From JABLTI01 sp035528035 (GTDB lineage: Archaea; Asgardarchaeota; Heimdallarchaeia; JABLTI01): a stretch of DNA of 64,000 bases. The notes under the pieces were generated by a model. The model saw nothing but the letters and a program-made list of their open reading frames with translations, did not search any database and was not told the origin of the DNA. Positions 56,446 through 64,000 of the stretch are shown piece after piece. How positions within the stretch are numbered: position 1 is the first letter of the stretch; every line of letters begins with the position of its first letter. Where the stretch lies: assembly GCA_035528035.1 (NCBI GenBank), contig DATKZI010000004.1, positions 73,473 to 137,472 of the forward strand, written 5' to 3'. The position numbers were made by a program, and so were the translations under genes.

Positions 56446-57588
56446 GTGCTAAATATTAAGCTAATTATAGATGCTTTAGCTATCCCATTTGGTTGTATTA
56501 CCACTATAATTATCATCTCCAAAAACAAACGTAATATAGCGAATATATTAATGAGTTTGATTGCTTATTTGGGGGGTGTTCAAACAGTCATGTTTAGCCT
56601 TTTAAAAGAGTACTTTTTTCAATTTGATACAAGTATTGCAACTATCTTTGCTAAAATGGTTTACCTCTCAATGTATATGATGACAATTCCAGCATTAAGT
56701 TTTTCATTGTTTTTTTGGAGAGCAAAATATAGGTCCCTACCAAGATTTTTCCATATCTTTACATTTATACCAGCACTAAGTTTAGCTCTTTGGTTATTTT
56801 TAGAACCTGAAGTAGTTCATTTAGAAGAGGTTATTTATTGGAACAAATTTTATGGAATTAATAATTATGTAAAGCTACCTTTTACTATCTTTAGCAGTAT
56901 AATTTTGTTTTTAGTTCTTATTTTGGTGATCATTGAACTTCGAATTATGGCTAAAAGAGCTGTATATTTCCCTTCTTTAAAAAGGCAAATGAATATTTTT
57001 GCTGCGGGATTTGGCATTGGTTTTGGCGGAGCATTCTTATGTATCTTTGTTTTTCAAACTATTTTTAAGGATACTTTTCAACCATCAGCTCTCTTTGTTA
57101 TTATAACATCATTAGGCCTATCTTTATCCTTTTCAAAAACCCTAAGTCGAGAGAGAACAAAACTATGGCATGGATGTCCAAAGCAAATAATGGAAAAGGA
57201 TGGTACTATATGCTGTGTTAACACTGATGATGGTTTGCCTGCAAATATTAAAGTACTTGATCTAGGGGCAATTATTGAACGTATTCAGATAGACACAGAA
57301 ATTCTGAAAACAGGATATGATAATTGCGCTAATGTTGTTTTTTCCAATGAAAAGGGAATCATCTGTTGTTTAACAACACACAAACCTATCAAAGTTTTAG
57401 ATGAAGAAGTTACTCGAGAGGAAATGGAATTAGCAAGGGAAATGGAATTAATGCAAGGAAATGAACTTTGTTCAGAATGCCTCTATAAGATAATTGCTTA
57501 TAGAAAAGAACATAAAGAAAAATCTAACGATGAAATAACCATATTTTTCCTTGGTATTCGAGCAGAAGAGCTTTTTGGTTTAGTTTAG
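56446..57588 (+). CDS. seven-TM protein with a Cys-rich soluble tail
   Basis: 380 residues, GTG start. Seven TM helices lie within residues 5-240 in a 7TM-like layout similar to that of the 29-30 kb protein. The tail (about 245-380) begins RTKLWHGCPKQIMEKDGTICC, with later cysteines in NCANVVFSNEKGIICC and LCSECLYKI; no known domain. It ends overlapping the convergent gene by 4 bp. A sensor-like arrangement; ligand and output unknown. Confidence 0.55.
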   Translation: MLNIKLIIDALAIPFGCITTIIIISKNKRNIANILMSLIAYLGGVQTVMFSLLKEYFFQFDTSIATIFAKMVYLSMYMMTIPALSFSLFFWRAKYRSLPRFFHIFTFIPALSLALWLFLEPEVVHLEEVIYWNKFYGINNYVKLPFTIFSSIILFLVLILVIIELRIMAKRAVYFPSLKRQMNIFAAGFGIGFGGAFLCIFVFQTIFKDTFQPSALFVIITSLGLSLSFSKTLSRERTKLWHGCPKQIMEKDGTICCVNTDDGLPANIKVLDLGAIIERIQIDTEILKTGYDNCANVVFSNEKGIICCLTTHKPIKVLDEEVTREEMELAREMELMQGNELCSECLYKIIAYRKEHKEKSNDEITIFFLGIRAEELFGLV

Positions 57589-58109
57589 TTTTTCCAACTT
57601 GAAGAATGGTAAGATCTTACTATTGGATCATAATTAAATAATAATTCCAAATCTGAAAAATTAATTTCTCCTACCTTAAATCCCATAGAACCACATTTCG
57701 CCATTTTTGATGATAATTTACCTTCTGCTATTAATGATTCGATATGCGAAAGTGTATACCCTCTCTGTAATTTTGTGAATAATTTTACTACTAATTGATT
57801 GCCTATTTTAGTTTGAACACTAAAGATAAACTTTATCTGATTTGGTGAATGAGGAACTAATGAATTACAATAAGCAACTAGATAATCATTAGCTTTTATC
57901 TTGGAAAAGTCAGGATTGATCTTTATAGATTCTTCATCCAAAGAAAATCTATTATGTAAAAGAATATCTTCTGCAAATATAGGCTCACCAGGAATACCAG
58001 AAAAATTTCTGGGAACAAAATTCTTTCTGGTACTATCTACTTGAATGAGAAAAGCATTTGCTTTTTTTAATACTACCATTGCGCTCCAGTAATAATTGCT
58101 ATGATTCAA
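57585..58109 (-). CDS. conserved-looking protein, unknown function
   Basis: 174 residues (or 164 from the ATG at about residue 11). NAFLIQVDSTRKNFVPRNFSGIPGEPIF and NDYLVAYCNSLVPHSPN suggest a beta-rich fold with a possible PUA/EVE-like feel, but no signature is decisive. Overlaps the seven-TM gene by 4 bp, tail to tail. Confidence 0.45.
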   Translation of the reverse strand: MNHSNYYWSAMVVLKKANAFLIQVDSTRKNFVPRNFSGIPGEPIFAEDILLHNRFSLDEESIKINPDFSKIKANDYLVAYCNSLVPHSPNQIKFIFSVQTKIGNQLVVKLFTKLQRGYTLSHIESLIAEGKLSSKMAKCGSMGFKVGEINFSDLELLFNYDPIVRSYHSSSWKN

Positions 58110-58238
58110 GCTTTAAATTTTTCCTATATTTACGTACTTTATGGGTGCACTAAACCATTTCTACAAATAATATCATACATTTTAAGAGAAAAGTTAAAAA
58201 TAAAACAAGGAATATCAAACAAGTTGAAGGTGAGCTAA

Positions 58239-59168
58239 TTGACTGAACAAATTAAATTCTATCATTCCAACTTAGTCGACGCATTATACTACTTTGAATA
58301 TCATGGACCTTTGTATAAACACATTAAGTGGATTGAGCGAGATAAAAACGTTGTAGATCTTTACAAAATTATTAAAGATGTAAAAATTTCAAAAATTAAA
58401 TTCTTTCTGCCTTGGGCTAGAAATATAGCAGTCTCTAAAGAAATAGAGTCCCCTGAGAAATTAGCGAAAGAAATTATTGAAAATCCTCCAAAAGGTAAAT
58501 TCGCTGAAAATTGGGTTGCTGAAGCTGATAAAACAAGGGATATTTTAGTTGAAATCTATAATCTATATAACAATAACAAGGAACTTAAAAACAAACAAGA
58601 AAAATTAAAAGATTTACTTTCTAATATTGAGAAAAAATATTCTGATGAACTGTCAAAATTAAAAGAGGAATCGTTAAAAATACCAGAATTATCTTGGAAA
58701 CGAAAAGAACCCAAGATTTGTTTAGTTTTTCCTATAGATGGTCGATTAACTCATAAATTAAAATTCTCTGATACAGTTTATATTGAAGCGTCTGAAGAAA
58801 TACTTAATGATGAAACAACATTTTACCATCCTATAATTAAAATGCTAAATTATACTAAACCTATTGGTGCATGGGTTAAGCAAGATAAACGAGGAATTCG
58901 CGCAATAGCTTATGAATTATTTACAGAGCTTCAAACAATTAAAATGGTTGGCCAACTTTACAATAAAAAACCTAATTTTCATTCAATTGTAACAAACAAA
59001 TTATATTCATTGTGGATACCTTTTATCCGACCTAATACTACCTTTGATGATGATGAATTAGAACGAATACTTAGTAATGCTTACAAAATTATTACTAAAA
59101 AGGAATACGATTCCATGTATCAAATGGGAGTAATATATACAGAATTGAATATTATTCTTCTTACTTGA
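58239..59168 (+). CDS. protein with coiled coil, unknown function
   Basis: 309 residues, TTG start at 58239 with GGTGA five bases upstream. The region about 105-145 is a Lys/Glu coiled coil (NNNKELKNKQEKLKDLLSNI). The C-terminal part is mixed alpha/beta. No known family or active-site motif was recognised, and it is not in an obvious operon. Confidence 0.6.
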   Translation: MTEQIKFYHSNLVDALYYFEYHGPLYKHIKWIERDKNVVDLYKIIKDVKISKIKFFLPWARNIAVSKEIESPEKLAKEIIENPPKGKFAENWVAEADKTRDILVEIYNLYNNNKELKNKQEKLKDLLSNIEKKYSDELSKLKEESLKIPELSWKRKEPKICLVFPIDGRLTHKLKFSDTVYIEASEEILNDETTFYHPIIKMLNYTKPIGAWVKQDKRGIRAIAYELFTELQTIKMVGQLYNKKPNFHSIVTNKLYSLWIPFIRPNTTFDDDELERILSNAYKIITKKEYDSMYQMGVIYTELNIILLT

Positions 59169-59276
59169 AGAATAATTTTACTTATTTTTTTTTTTTCCTA
59201 ATCAACAATTTATATGAAACTCATACTTTTTATATTTAAAAGTTCAATTCCATTTACCAATAAATTGGTGTTTAAA

Positions 59277-59786
59277 TTGAGTACAAATGAAACATTTTAT
59301 TGTCCATTCTGTGGTTCGCAACAATCAAAAGGGCAAGAATTTTGTGGTTCTTGTGGCGCAAGTTTGAAGTCAGTTGCACCTTCGTCTGATATAGGTAGTA
59401 AAACTGAGCAAATAATACCTCCACCTGTACAACAAGGATATATTCCTCCTCCAGGGCAACAAGGATATATTCCTCCTCCAGGGCAACAACCATATACCTA
59501 TGGTGCTCCAGCTCAGACAACATATGTTGCTTCTCAGCAACCAAAAAAGGATAATGCAAATATCGCATTGATTTTGGGTATTGTGAGTTTTTTTATTGGT
59601 GGAATAGTTACAGCTATTATAGGACTTGTCTATGTTAAAAAAGCTGTAGAAAACAATGAAGATAGACAAACTACACAAAATGCTAAAGTTCTATGTTGGA
59701 TAGCCATCGGATTATCAATAGCAGGAATAATTTTATCGATAGTATTTGGTATTTTAAGTGGCTTTTCGTGGTTTTATTGGTGGTAA
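59277..59786 (+). CDS. zinc-ribbon, Pro/Gln-repeat, DUF4190-like membrane protein (paralogue 1)
   Basis: 169 residues from TTG 59277, which has GGTG six bases upstream; an ATG at 59214 would add 21 residues without a ribosome site. A zinc ribbon (CPFCGSQQSKGQEFCGSC) is followed by a Pro/Gln-rich stretch with GYIPPPGQQ repeated, then two TM helices separated by VKKAVENNEDRQTTQNAKVLCWI, ending in FSWFYWW. This resembles small archaeal/bacterial zinc-ribbon DUF4190 proteins. The next gene is a paralogue. Confidence 0.65.
   Translation: MSTNETFYCPFCGSQQSKGQEFCGSCGASLKSVAPSSDIGSKTEQIIPPPVQQGYIPPPGQQGYIPPPGQQPYTYGAPAQTTYVASQQPKKDNANIALILGIVSFFIGGIVTAIIGLVYVKKAVENNEDRQTTQNAKVLCWIAIGLSIAGIILSIVFGILSGFSWFYWW
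59436..59489 (+). repeat. 27-bp tandem repeat x2 coding GYIPPPGQQ
   Basis: 59436-59462 and 59463-59489 are identical 27-bp units in frame. They expand the Pro/Gln linker and may vary in copy number between strains. Confidence 0.9.
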
Positions 59787-59805
59787 AAATAGCATATTAA
59801 ACTAA

Positions 59806-59837
59806 AAGAAGCTATAAATTTTGAGAGGTAGCTTCTT
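59806..59837 (+). terminator. hairpin after paralogue 1
   Basis: AAGAAGCTA (59806-59814) pairs with TAGCTTCTT (59829-59837), loop 14, followed by ATCATTTTTTCTT. Confidence 0.55.
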
Positions 59838-59964
59838 ATCATTTTTTCTTAGCTTATTATGGGATAAATAATAGTTATTATTTATATAGCTGAAAAGCTA
59901 ATGAAAAATTAAGGATTGTAGTAGTATAGAGAGAAAAAAATTAACAATAAATAGGCGGGAAAGA

Positions 59965-60453
59965 ATGACTTACAATAAAAATTGTCCATTCTGTGGTTCA
60001 ATTATTGAACCGGGATCCAAATTTTGCCAGAACTGTGGTGCATCAATAGAAGATTTAAATTCACCAATTGATTATGGGGATTCATCATCTGTTAGAATAA
60101 TAGGGACATCTAATGTTACACCTACTCAGAATCAATATCCTCAAGTTCAATATCCTGTTCAATCTCAGACGTATACATATCAACAACAACCAGTATATTA
60201 TCAACCAGCATCAACTGTTTATGTTCCTCAACAACGTGATGATTCTCTAGCGAATTTATCCATAATTATGGCTATATTAAGTTGTATAGGAATTTTACCA
60301 ATCATTGGAAGTATTATCGCTGTAATAACTGGTCACATTGCATATGCTAGAAGTAAAAACAATACAGCATTGGCAGCTCTAATTTTAGGATATATTGGAA
60401 TAATTGGTTTTGTTTTGTTATTCGTTTTTATATTTGGACCATGGTATTGGTAA
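59965..60453 (+). CDS. zinc-ribbon, DUF4190-like membrane protein (paralogue 2)
   Basis: 162 residues. CPFCGSIIEPGSKFCQNC zinc ribbon at about 7-24, Gln/Tyr/Pro-rich linker (about 50-95), then two TM helices (LSIIMAILSCIGILPIIGSIIAVITGHIA and LGYIGIIGFVLLFVFIFGPWYW). Same architecture as the gene 178 bp upstream, with its own promoter-sized gap. Likely a duplicated membrane-associated protein. Confidence 0.65.
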   Translation: MTYNKNCPFCGSIIEPGSKFCQNCGASIEDLNSPIDYGDSSSVRIIGTSNVTPTQNQYPQVQYPVQSQTYTYQQQPVYYQPASTVYVPQQRDDSLANLSIIMAILSCIGILPIIGSIIAVITGHIAYARSKNNTALAALILGYIGIIGFVLLFVFIFGPWYW

Positions 60454-60486
60454 AAATAAAATAAGCAATAAAAAATAAGAACAGTA

Positions 60487-60505
60487 AAGGAGAGCAGCTC
60501 TCCTT
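60487..60505. terminator. bidirectional hairpin
   Basis: AAGGAGAG (60487-60494) pairs with CTCTCCTT (60498-60505), loop of three, between convergent genes. Confidence 0.6.
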
Positions 60506-60517
60506 ATTTCAATTATT

Positions 60518-61168
60518 TTAATAAGCTCCTCTTAGAATAGGATTTATACCAAAATGTTCTGAACCATCTGGATCTTCAGATCGATGTACATAACGCTTAG
60601 ATTCTAATTGAGATAAAACGTTTTGAGCTTCTGAATCTGTTATTTTCATATAACGAGTAATATCACTAACAGCTACTCTTCTTTTATATCTAATAAATGA
60701 GAGTAATCTAGCTTCAGATGTATCAAAACTATAACTTGGTTTGTTAACGATTATTGGTCTGGTTATAGCTATTTTACTTATTTTTTCTTCTAAACCAAAA
60801 ATCCTATTTACTGTTGGCCCAATCTTCCGGAAAATATCAACAGGTATGGGATCATTAGTTACAAAAAGATCCCTGGTAAACATCATATGAAAGTGATCAG
60901 CAATTCTACTTAAACGCATATAAGTTAAAGGAGCATGATCATTCAAATCTGTAGACGCAACTAAGATTATTTGATCGCTTTTTTTGAATACAAATCGATT
61001 TTTGTCTGTTTCTATCCATTTTATTTCAGCACCAAATGATCCAACAAAAGAATTGACAGCACTTAAAAAACCACTTATTAAATTTTCATCACTACAACTA
61101 TCATCAAATTTATCATTAAAGAGACATGTTCCTGATTCTTGAAGGATCCATATTTGATATAAGCCCAC
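60518..61168 (-). CDS. longin-like domain with C-terminal winged helix
   Basis: 216 residues, GTG start with GGTGA seven bases upstream. The first about 115 residues follow the longin pattern: GLYQIWILQESGTCLFNDKF (strand with tip), SGFLSAVNSFVGSFGAEIKWIE (helix), RFVFKKSDQIILVAS (strands) and MRLSRIADHFHMMF (helix). About 140-216 is a winged helix (FDTSEARLLSFIRYKRRVAVSDITRYMKITDSEAQNVLSQLESKRYVHRSEDPDG). Longin-type domains bind small GTPases in eukaryotes and are expanded in Asgard archaea. It could couple a membrane GTPase signal to transcription, though either half alone could be its main function. Confidence 0.7.
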   Translation of the reverse strand: MGLYQIWILQESGTCLFNDKFDDSCSDENLISGFLSAVNSFVGSFGAEIKWIETDKNRFVFKKSDQIILVASTDLNDHAPLTYMRLSRIADHFHMMFTRDLFVTNDPIPVDIFRKIGPTVNRIFGLEEKISKIAITRPIIVNKPSYSFDTSEARLLSFIRYKRRVAVSDITRYMKITDSEAQNVLSQLESKRYVHRSEDPDGSEHFGINPILRGAY

Positions 61169-61345
61169 CTGCGATTCACCTTGTCCTCGATTTTTATTTT
61201 TTCTTCTTCATTAAATACTACTATTACTAAATGTAGTTAATAGACTCAATGAAAGATATTAAAACACGTAATATGTAGATGAGATTTTTAGAATATAACT
61301 ATAAAAAAAATAAAAAATAAGATTTAAGCTAAAATCTAACAAATC

Positions 61346-61693
61346 TTAGCTTAAAATAACTATTTTATCTAAGCGATTAATTATTGCCCAACCAAGTGGA
61401 AAAGTAATGATTAAACCTATGAAAAGTTCAGCAACTGCAATCGCTAAAAATCCGGCCCACCATCCAATAAAATAGAACCACAAGAGATTTTTAGCAGCTT
61501 TACTGAAAGTAAGTTTTTCTTTTTCTGGATCTTCATAGAGTGAATAAACATAACCTATTCTATCAAAAAACCATATGCCAATTGGAGCTGTAATGAATAA
61601 AGCAGTAAATAAAAATCCAAAGAAATACCAGATGGGTGTTAACCATGTTCCAATAAATAATGCCCATATGAATCTAATAATAATATTTACCAA
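61346..61693 (-). CDS. small YccF-like membrane protein
   Basis: 115 residues, TTG start with GAGGT nine bases upstream. Two pairs of TM segments (about 5-42 and 68-105). The repeated pattern of P-I-G-x-W and FPLGWAIINR resembles DUF307/YccF membrane proteins, whose function is unknown. Its neighbours are unrelated. Confidence 0.55.
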   Translation of the reverse strand: MVNIIIRFIWALFIGTWLTPIWYFFGFLFTALFITAPIGIWFFDRIGYVYSLYEDPEKEKLTFSKAAKNLLWFYFIGWWAGFLAIAVAELFIGLIITFPLGWAIINRLDKIVILS

Positions 61694-61884
61694 AATCCTG
61701 TAACCTCATTTTTATTTATTCTTAGCTTATTAACTTTTTATTACTTTAAATGTCTTTCTCGACCTTTTTAACCTTTTCTTGTACTGTTACAAAGCATTAT
61801 ATACTAATGACACGATATATTGTACTTACTATATATCATATTATCGATATATTTACGATTATGAACAAATGAAAGGTGAAAAAA

Positions 61885-63252
61885 ATGTCTATGAGAAGCT
61901 ATGCCATTAGGCGTATCCTTTACATTTTTCCAACCCTTCTCGGGATTTCAGCTTTAAGTTTTGCATTGATAGCAGCTTCTCCTGGTGACCCCATACAAAT
62001 TAGGATGGGATTATTCAAAGGAGAACAATCTGAATATGCTGATCGTTACAATGATATTGGTATGGAAATTGGTATATTGCAAAAAGTTGGTGAAGATTTT
62101 GTAAGTTATTCAATCACTATGGATAATGCGGGATTTTCAACGACAAATATATCAATACCTGGACCAGCATCAGTTGATGTTCATTATACAACTGTAACTT
62201 TAAACTTGCTAAGTAATATTCAACGGAATTTTTCGATTTCTGGGTACAATATTGAAGTTACCTTACAACCTGGTGTGGAATATGAGCTAGTTTTTGTTGC
62301 AGATCTATCATCATTCAATAGTGAACATGTATTAACAACTATATTCGATTTTTCAGCAACTGGAATTCTTGGAAAAGGGACAATGTATGTATTAAATACC
62401 GAATATGTTCGAATAAATGTATTCGTTCGATACTTACAATGGCTTGGATTAACGAAGCGATATGTTTATGATGAGCAAGAATACAGGCGAAGCGGTATTT
62501 TACAAGGTGATTTTGGACGCTCATGGTATTGGACTGAAGATGGTAGACAAGGTAAAGAAGTTACCCAATTAATCATTTCTCGATTATGGTATACTTTATT
62601 CTTAACTACTCCAGCATTTATTATAAGTACAGTTCTTGCAACCATAATTGGTGTTATACAAGCAACAAGGCAATACTCGATCTGGGACAAAGGAGTAACT
62701 GTAGCATCATTAATTGGTTTTTCAATGCCAGTTTTCTGGTTTGCTAAATTAGTTATGCTTGCTTCATTTTACATGTTTAACTTTACCGGAGCTACACAAG
62801 GAGATGCTTTTAGAGAACCCTTCATATTAAATCCTAAGTTTTATTTATTCCTCATTCTACCTACAATTACATTAGTCTTGACTGGACTTGTCTTTCTATC
62901 ACGTTTGACTCGATCACAATTGCTGGATATATTACGACAGGACTATATTACCACTGCACGGGCAAAAGGATTATCTGAAAGAAGTGTTATCTACAAACAT
63001 GCGTTTAGAAACGCCTTATTACCTATCGTGACTGTTGTTGGACTGGCTCTTCCTGGTTTACTAGGAGGATCAGTTATGACTGAAGGAGTGTTTGGTTGGC
63101 CGGGTTTGGGAACAGTATTCCTTACCTCAGCCTTACAACGCGATCATCCCATGATGATGGCAACTAATTTTATCTTCAGTGGATTATTTTTGGGTTTTAG
63201 AGTGATAGTAGATATGAGCTATGCTTTAGTTGACCCAAGGATCAGGTATTAG
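61885..63252 (+). CDS. peptide/nickel ABC importer permease (DppB-like) with extracellular insertion
   Basis: 455 residues from ATG 61885 with GGTG six bases upstream. Standard DppB is about 330-340 residues; here about 130 extra residues, beta-rich, lie between TM1 and the GDFGRSW segment, outside the cell. The binding-protein-dependent motif is intact: DILRQDYITTARAKGLSERSVIYKHAFRNALLPIV (the EAA loop), and GGSVMTEGVFGWPGLG follows. Imports oligopeptides, nickel or related solutes with a partner permease and two ATPases. The next gene is the second permease, 13 bp on. Confidence 0.9.
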   Translation: MSMRSYAIRRILYIFPTLLGISALSFALIAASPGDPIQIRMGLFKGEQSEYADRYNDIGMEIGILQKVGEDFVSYSITMDNAGFSTTNISIPGPASVDVHYTTVTLNLLSNIQRNFSISGYNIEVTLQPGVEYELVFVADLSSFNSEHVLTTIFDFSATGILGKGTMYVLNTEYVRINVFVRYLQWLGLTKRYVYDEQEYRRSGILQGDFGRSWYWTEDGRQGKEVTQLIISRLWYTLFLTTPAFIISTVLATIIGVIQATRQYSIWDKGVTVASLIGFSMPVFWFAKLVMLASFYMFNFTGATQGDAFREPFILNPKFYLFLILPTITLVLTGLVFLSRLTRSQLLDILRQDYITTARAKGLSERSVIYKHAFRNALLPIVTVVGLALPGLLGGSVMTEGVFGWPGLGTVFLTSALQRDHPMMMATNFIFSGLFLGFRVIVDMSYALVDPRIRY

Positions 63253-63265
63253 GAGATGATAAGAT

Positions 63266-64000
63266 ATGGCTACAGTAAATGAAACAAGTGTTGACAGAGA
63301 AGCCCGAATCCTTGAAGAGATAAAACTAGTCGAAGGATCGAATCTTTGGTCATTGACAATGAAAAGAATGCGTAAAGATCAAATGGGTATGTTTGGGTTT
63401 TACCTTGTTTCATTCTTAGTAATTTTAGCAATCGTGGCATTTCTTATTCAACAATATGATGCTTTATTTGGTCTAAACAACCCAACAGGTGATCCTTGGG
63501 ATCAAAATAACTATTATATTGAATTATGGATTCCAGGCACACAAAAATATCTCCGATTAATAGCTCATCCAAGATATATTATACCAGGAGACCAAACAAT
63601 ACCACCAAGTGCTCAATATCCATTTGGCACTGATAACAGAGGATATGATATTCTCTCCAGAACTTTCTTTGGTTCAACCTTGTCCCTTGTTCTTGGTTTT
63701 ATCGGACAGATGACAACAAGTGTCTTGGGAATGATCATCGGAGCATTTTCCGGATATTATGGAGGAGTATTTGATGACGTCGTACAAAGGATCAATGAAA
63801 TTATAACCGCTATGCCAGGATTTATTCTCTTTATCTTCATTGTAGCAATTTTCAGAGATATAGCTGCTAGTGTTCCCGGTGGAATCTATATGATCGTTAT
63901 ACTGATCTTTGCATTGATCGGCTGGGGTGGAATTAGCTTAATAGTTAGAAGTACCATTCTGTCTCTGAAAAACACTGAATTCATAGAAGCTGAACGTGCT
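63266..64000 (+). CDS. peptide/nickel ABC importer permease (DppC-like), 3'-truncated
   Basis: The first 245 codons of the second permease run off the right edge. ATG at 63266 with AGGAG upstream. The N-terminal cytoplasmic region leads to FGFYLVSFLVILAIVAFLI (TM1), the PFGTDNRGYDILSR motif before TM2, and SLKNTEFIEAERA, the start of the EAA loop. Partner of the DppB-like gene. Confidence 0.95.
   Translation, partial: MATVNETSVDREARILEEIKLVEGSNLWSLTMKRMRKDQMGMFGFYLVSFLVILAIVAFLIQQYDALFGLNNPTGDPWDQNNYYIELWIPGTQKYLRLIAHPRYIIPGDQTIPPSAQYPFGTDNRGYDILSRTFFGSTLSLVLGFIGQMTTSVLGMIIGAFSGYYGGVFDDVVQRINEIITAMPGFILFIFIVAIFRDIAASVPGGIYMIVILIFALIGWGGISLIVRSTILSLKNTEFIEAERA

Noticed and set aside
1..64000. 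CRISPR array, complete insertion sequence or prophage
   Set aside because: No regularly spaced repeats, transposase catalytic core, integrase or phage structural genes were seen.

Overview
The window is AT-rich archaeal chromosome. The evidence is an initiator tRNA-Met with an A1:U72 acceptor pair, RNA polymerase subunit Rpo12/RpoP, the uS15 - RecJ-like DHH nuclease - Pcc1 - eS1 cluster, archaeal-type GlyRS, AMMECR1 and Mut7-C proteins, and TATA-box promoters. A eukaryote-like topoisomerase IB, a longin-like/winged-helix protein and a GATOR2-like zinc-ribbon/RING module suggest an Asgard-type archaeon. That lineage call is inference; no rRNA gene is present. TTG starts behind GGTG or GAGG Shine-Dalgarno motifs are common and change several N-termini, including GlmS.

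Layout. 1-3.6 kb: end of dihydroorotase, Mut7-C, AMMECR1, a membrane protein, a redoxin-like protein. 3.6-4 kb: candidate non-coding RNA with GC-rich hairpins. 4-5.6 kb: TPR-like protein. 6-13.5 kb: three-gene export ABC system of two about 950-residue FtsX/MacB-type permeases around a double-ATPase with an AbrB-like linker domain; a 58-bp direct repeat flanks this block. 14-27 kb: kinase/GNAT fusion, DUF1624-like membrane protein, PAS-only sensor, beta-lactamase-fold protein, purple-acid-phosphatase-like protein, GPH-type transporter, stand-alone E2 acyltransferase domain. 27-32 kb: RING-module protein, membrane protein with a longin-like tail, DJ-1 gene with an in-frame stop, HicB/DinB-like protein. 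32-38 kb: topoisomerase IB, then the anaerobic ribonucleotide reductase genes. 38-48 kb: GlmS, a winged-helix/S-layer-like protein, GlyRS, RpoP, eIF2B-like protein, initiator tRNA, sialidase-like surface protein, GcvT. 48-58 kb: small conserved proteins, PhzF, the ribosomal/KEOPS cluster, an arginase-family enzyme, an IMPACT protein. 58-64 kb: unrecognised proteins, two zinc-ribbon/DUF4190 paralogues, the longin-like/winged-helix protein, and the start of a peptide/nickel-type ABC importer running off the right edge.

The most striking system is the anaerobic ribonucleotide reductase locus (34.2-38.2 kb). The NrdD catalytic subunit carries a complete NrdR repressor at its N-terminus. Its promoter has two NrdR-box-like 16-mers 15 bp apart, just downstream of a TATA box. 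The glycyl-radical tail is missing from NrdD and is encoded by a separate 81-codon gene with its own ribosome binding site, so the zinc site and radical site would have to be completed in trans. A thioredoxin-like protein and the NrdG activase follow. This reads as a self-regulating, split class III reductase.
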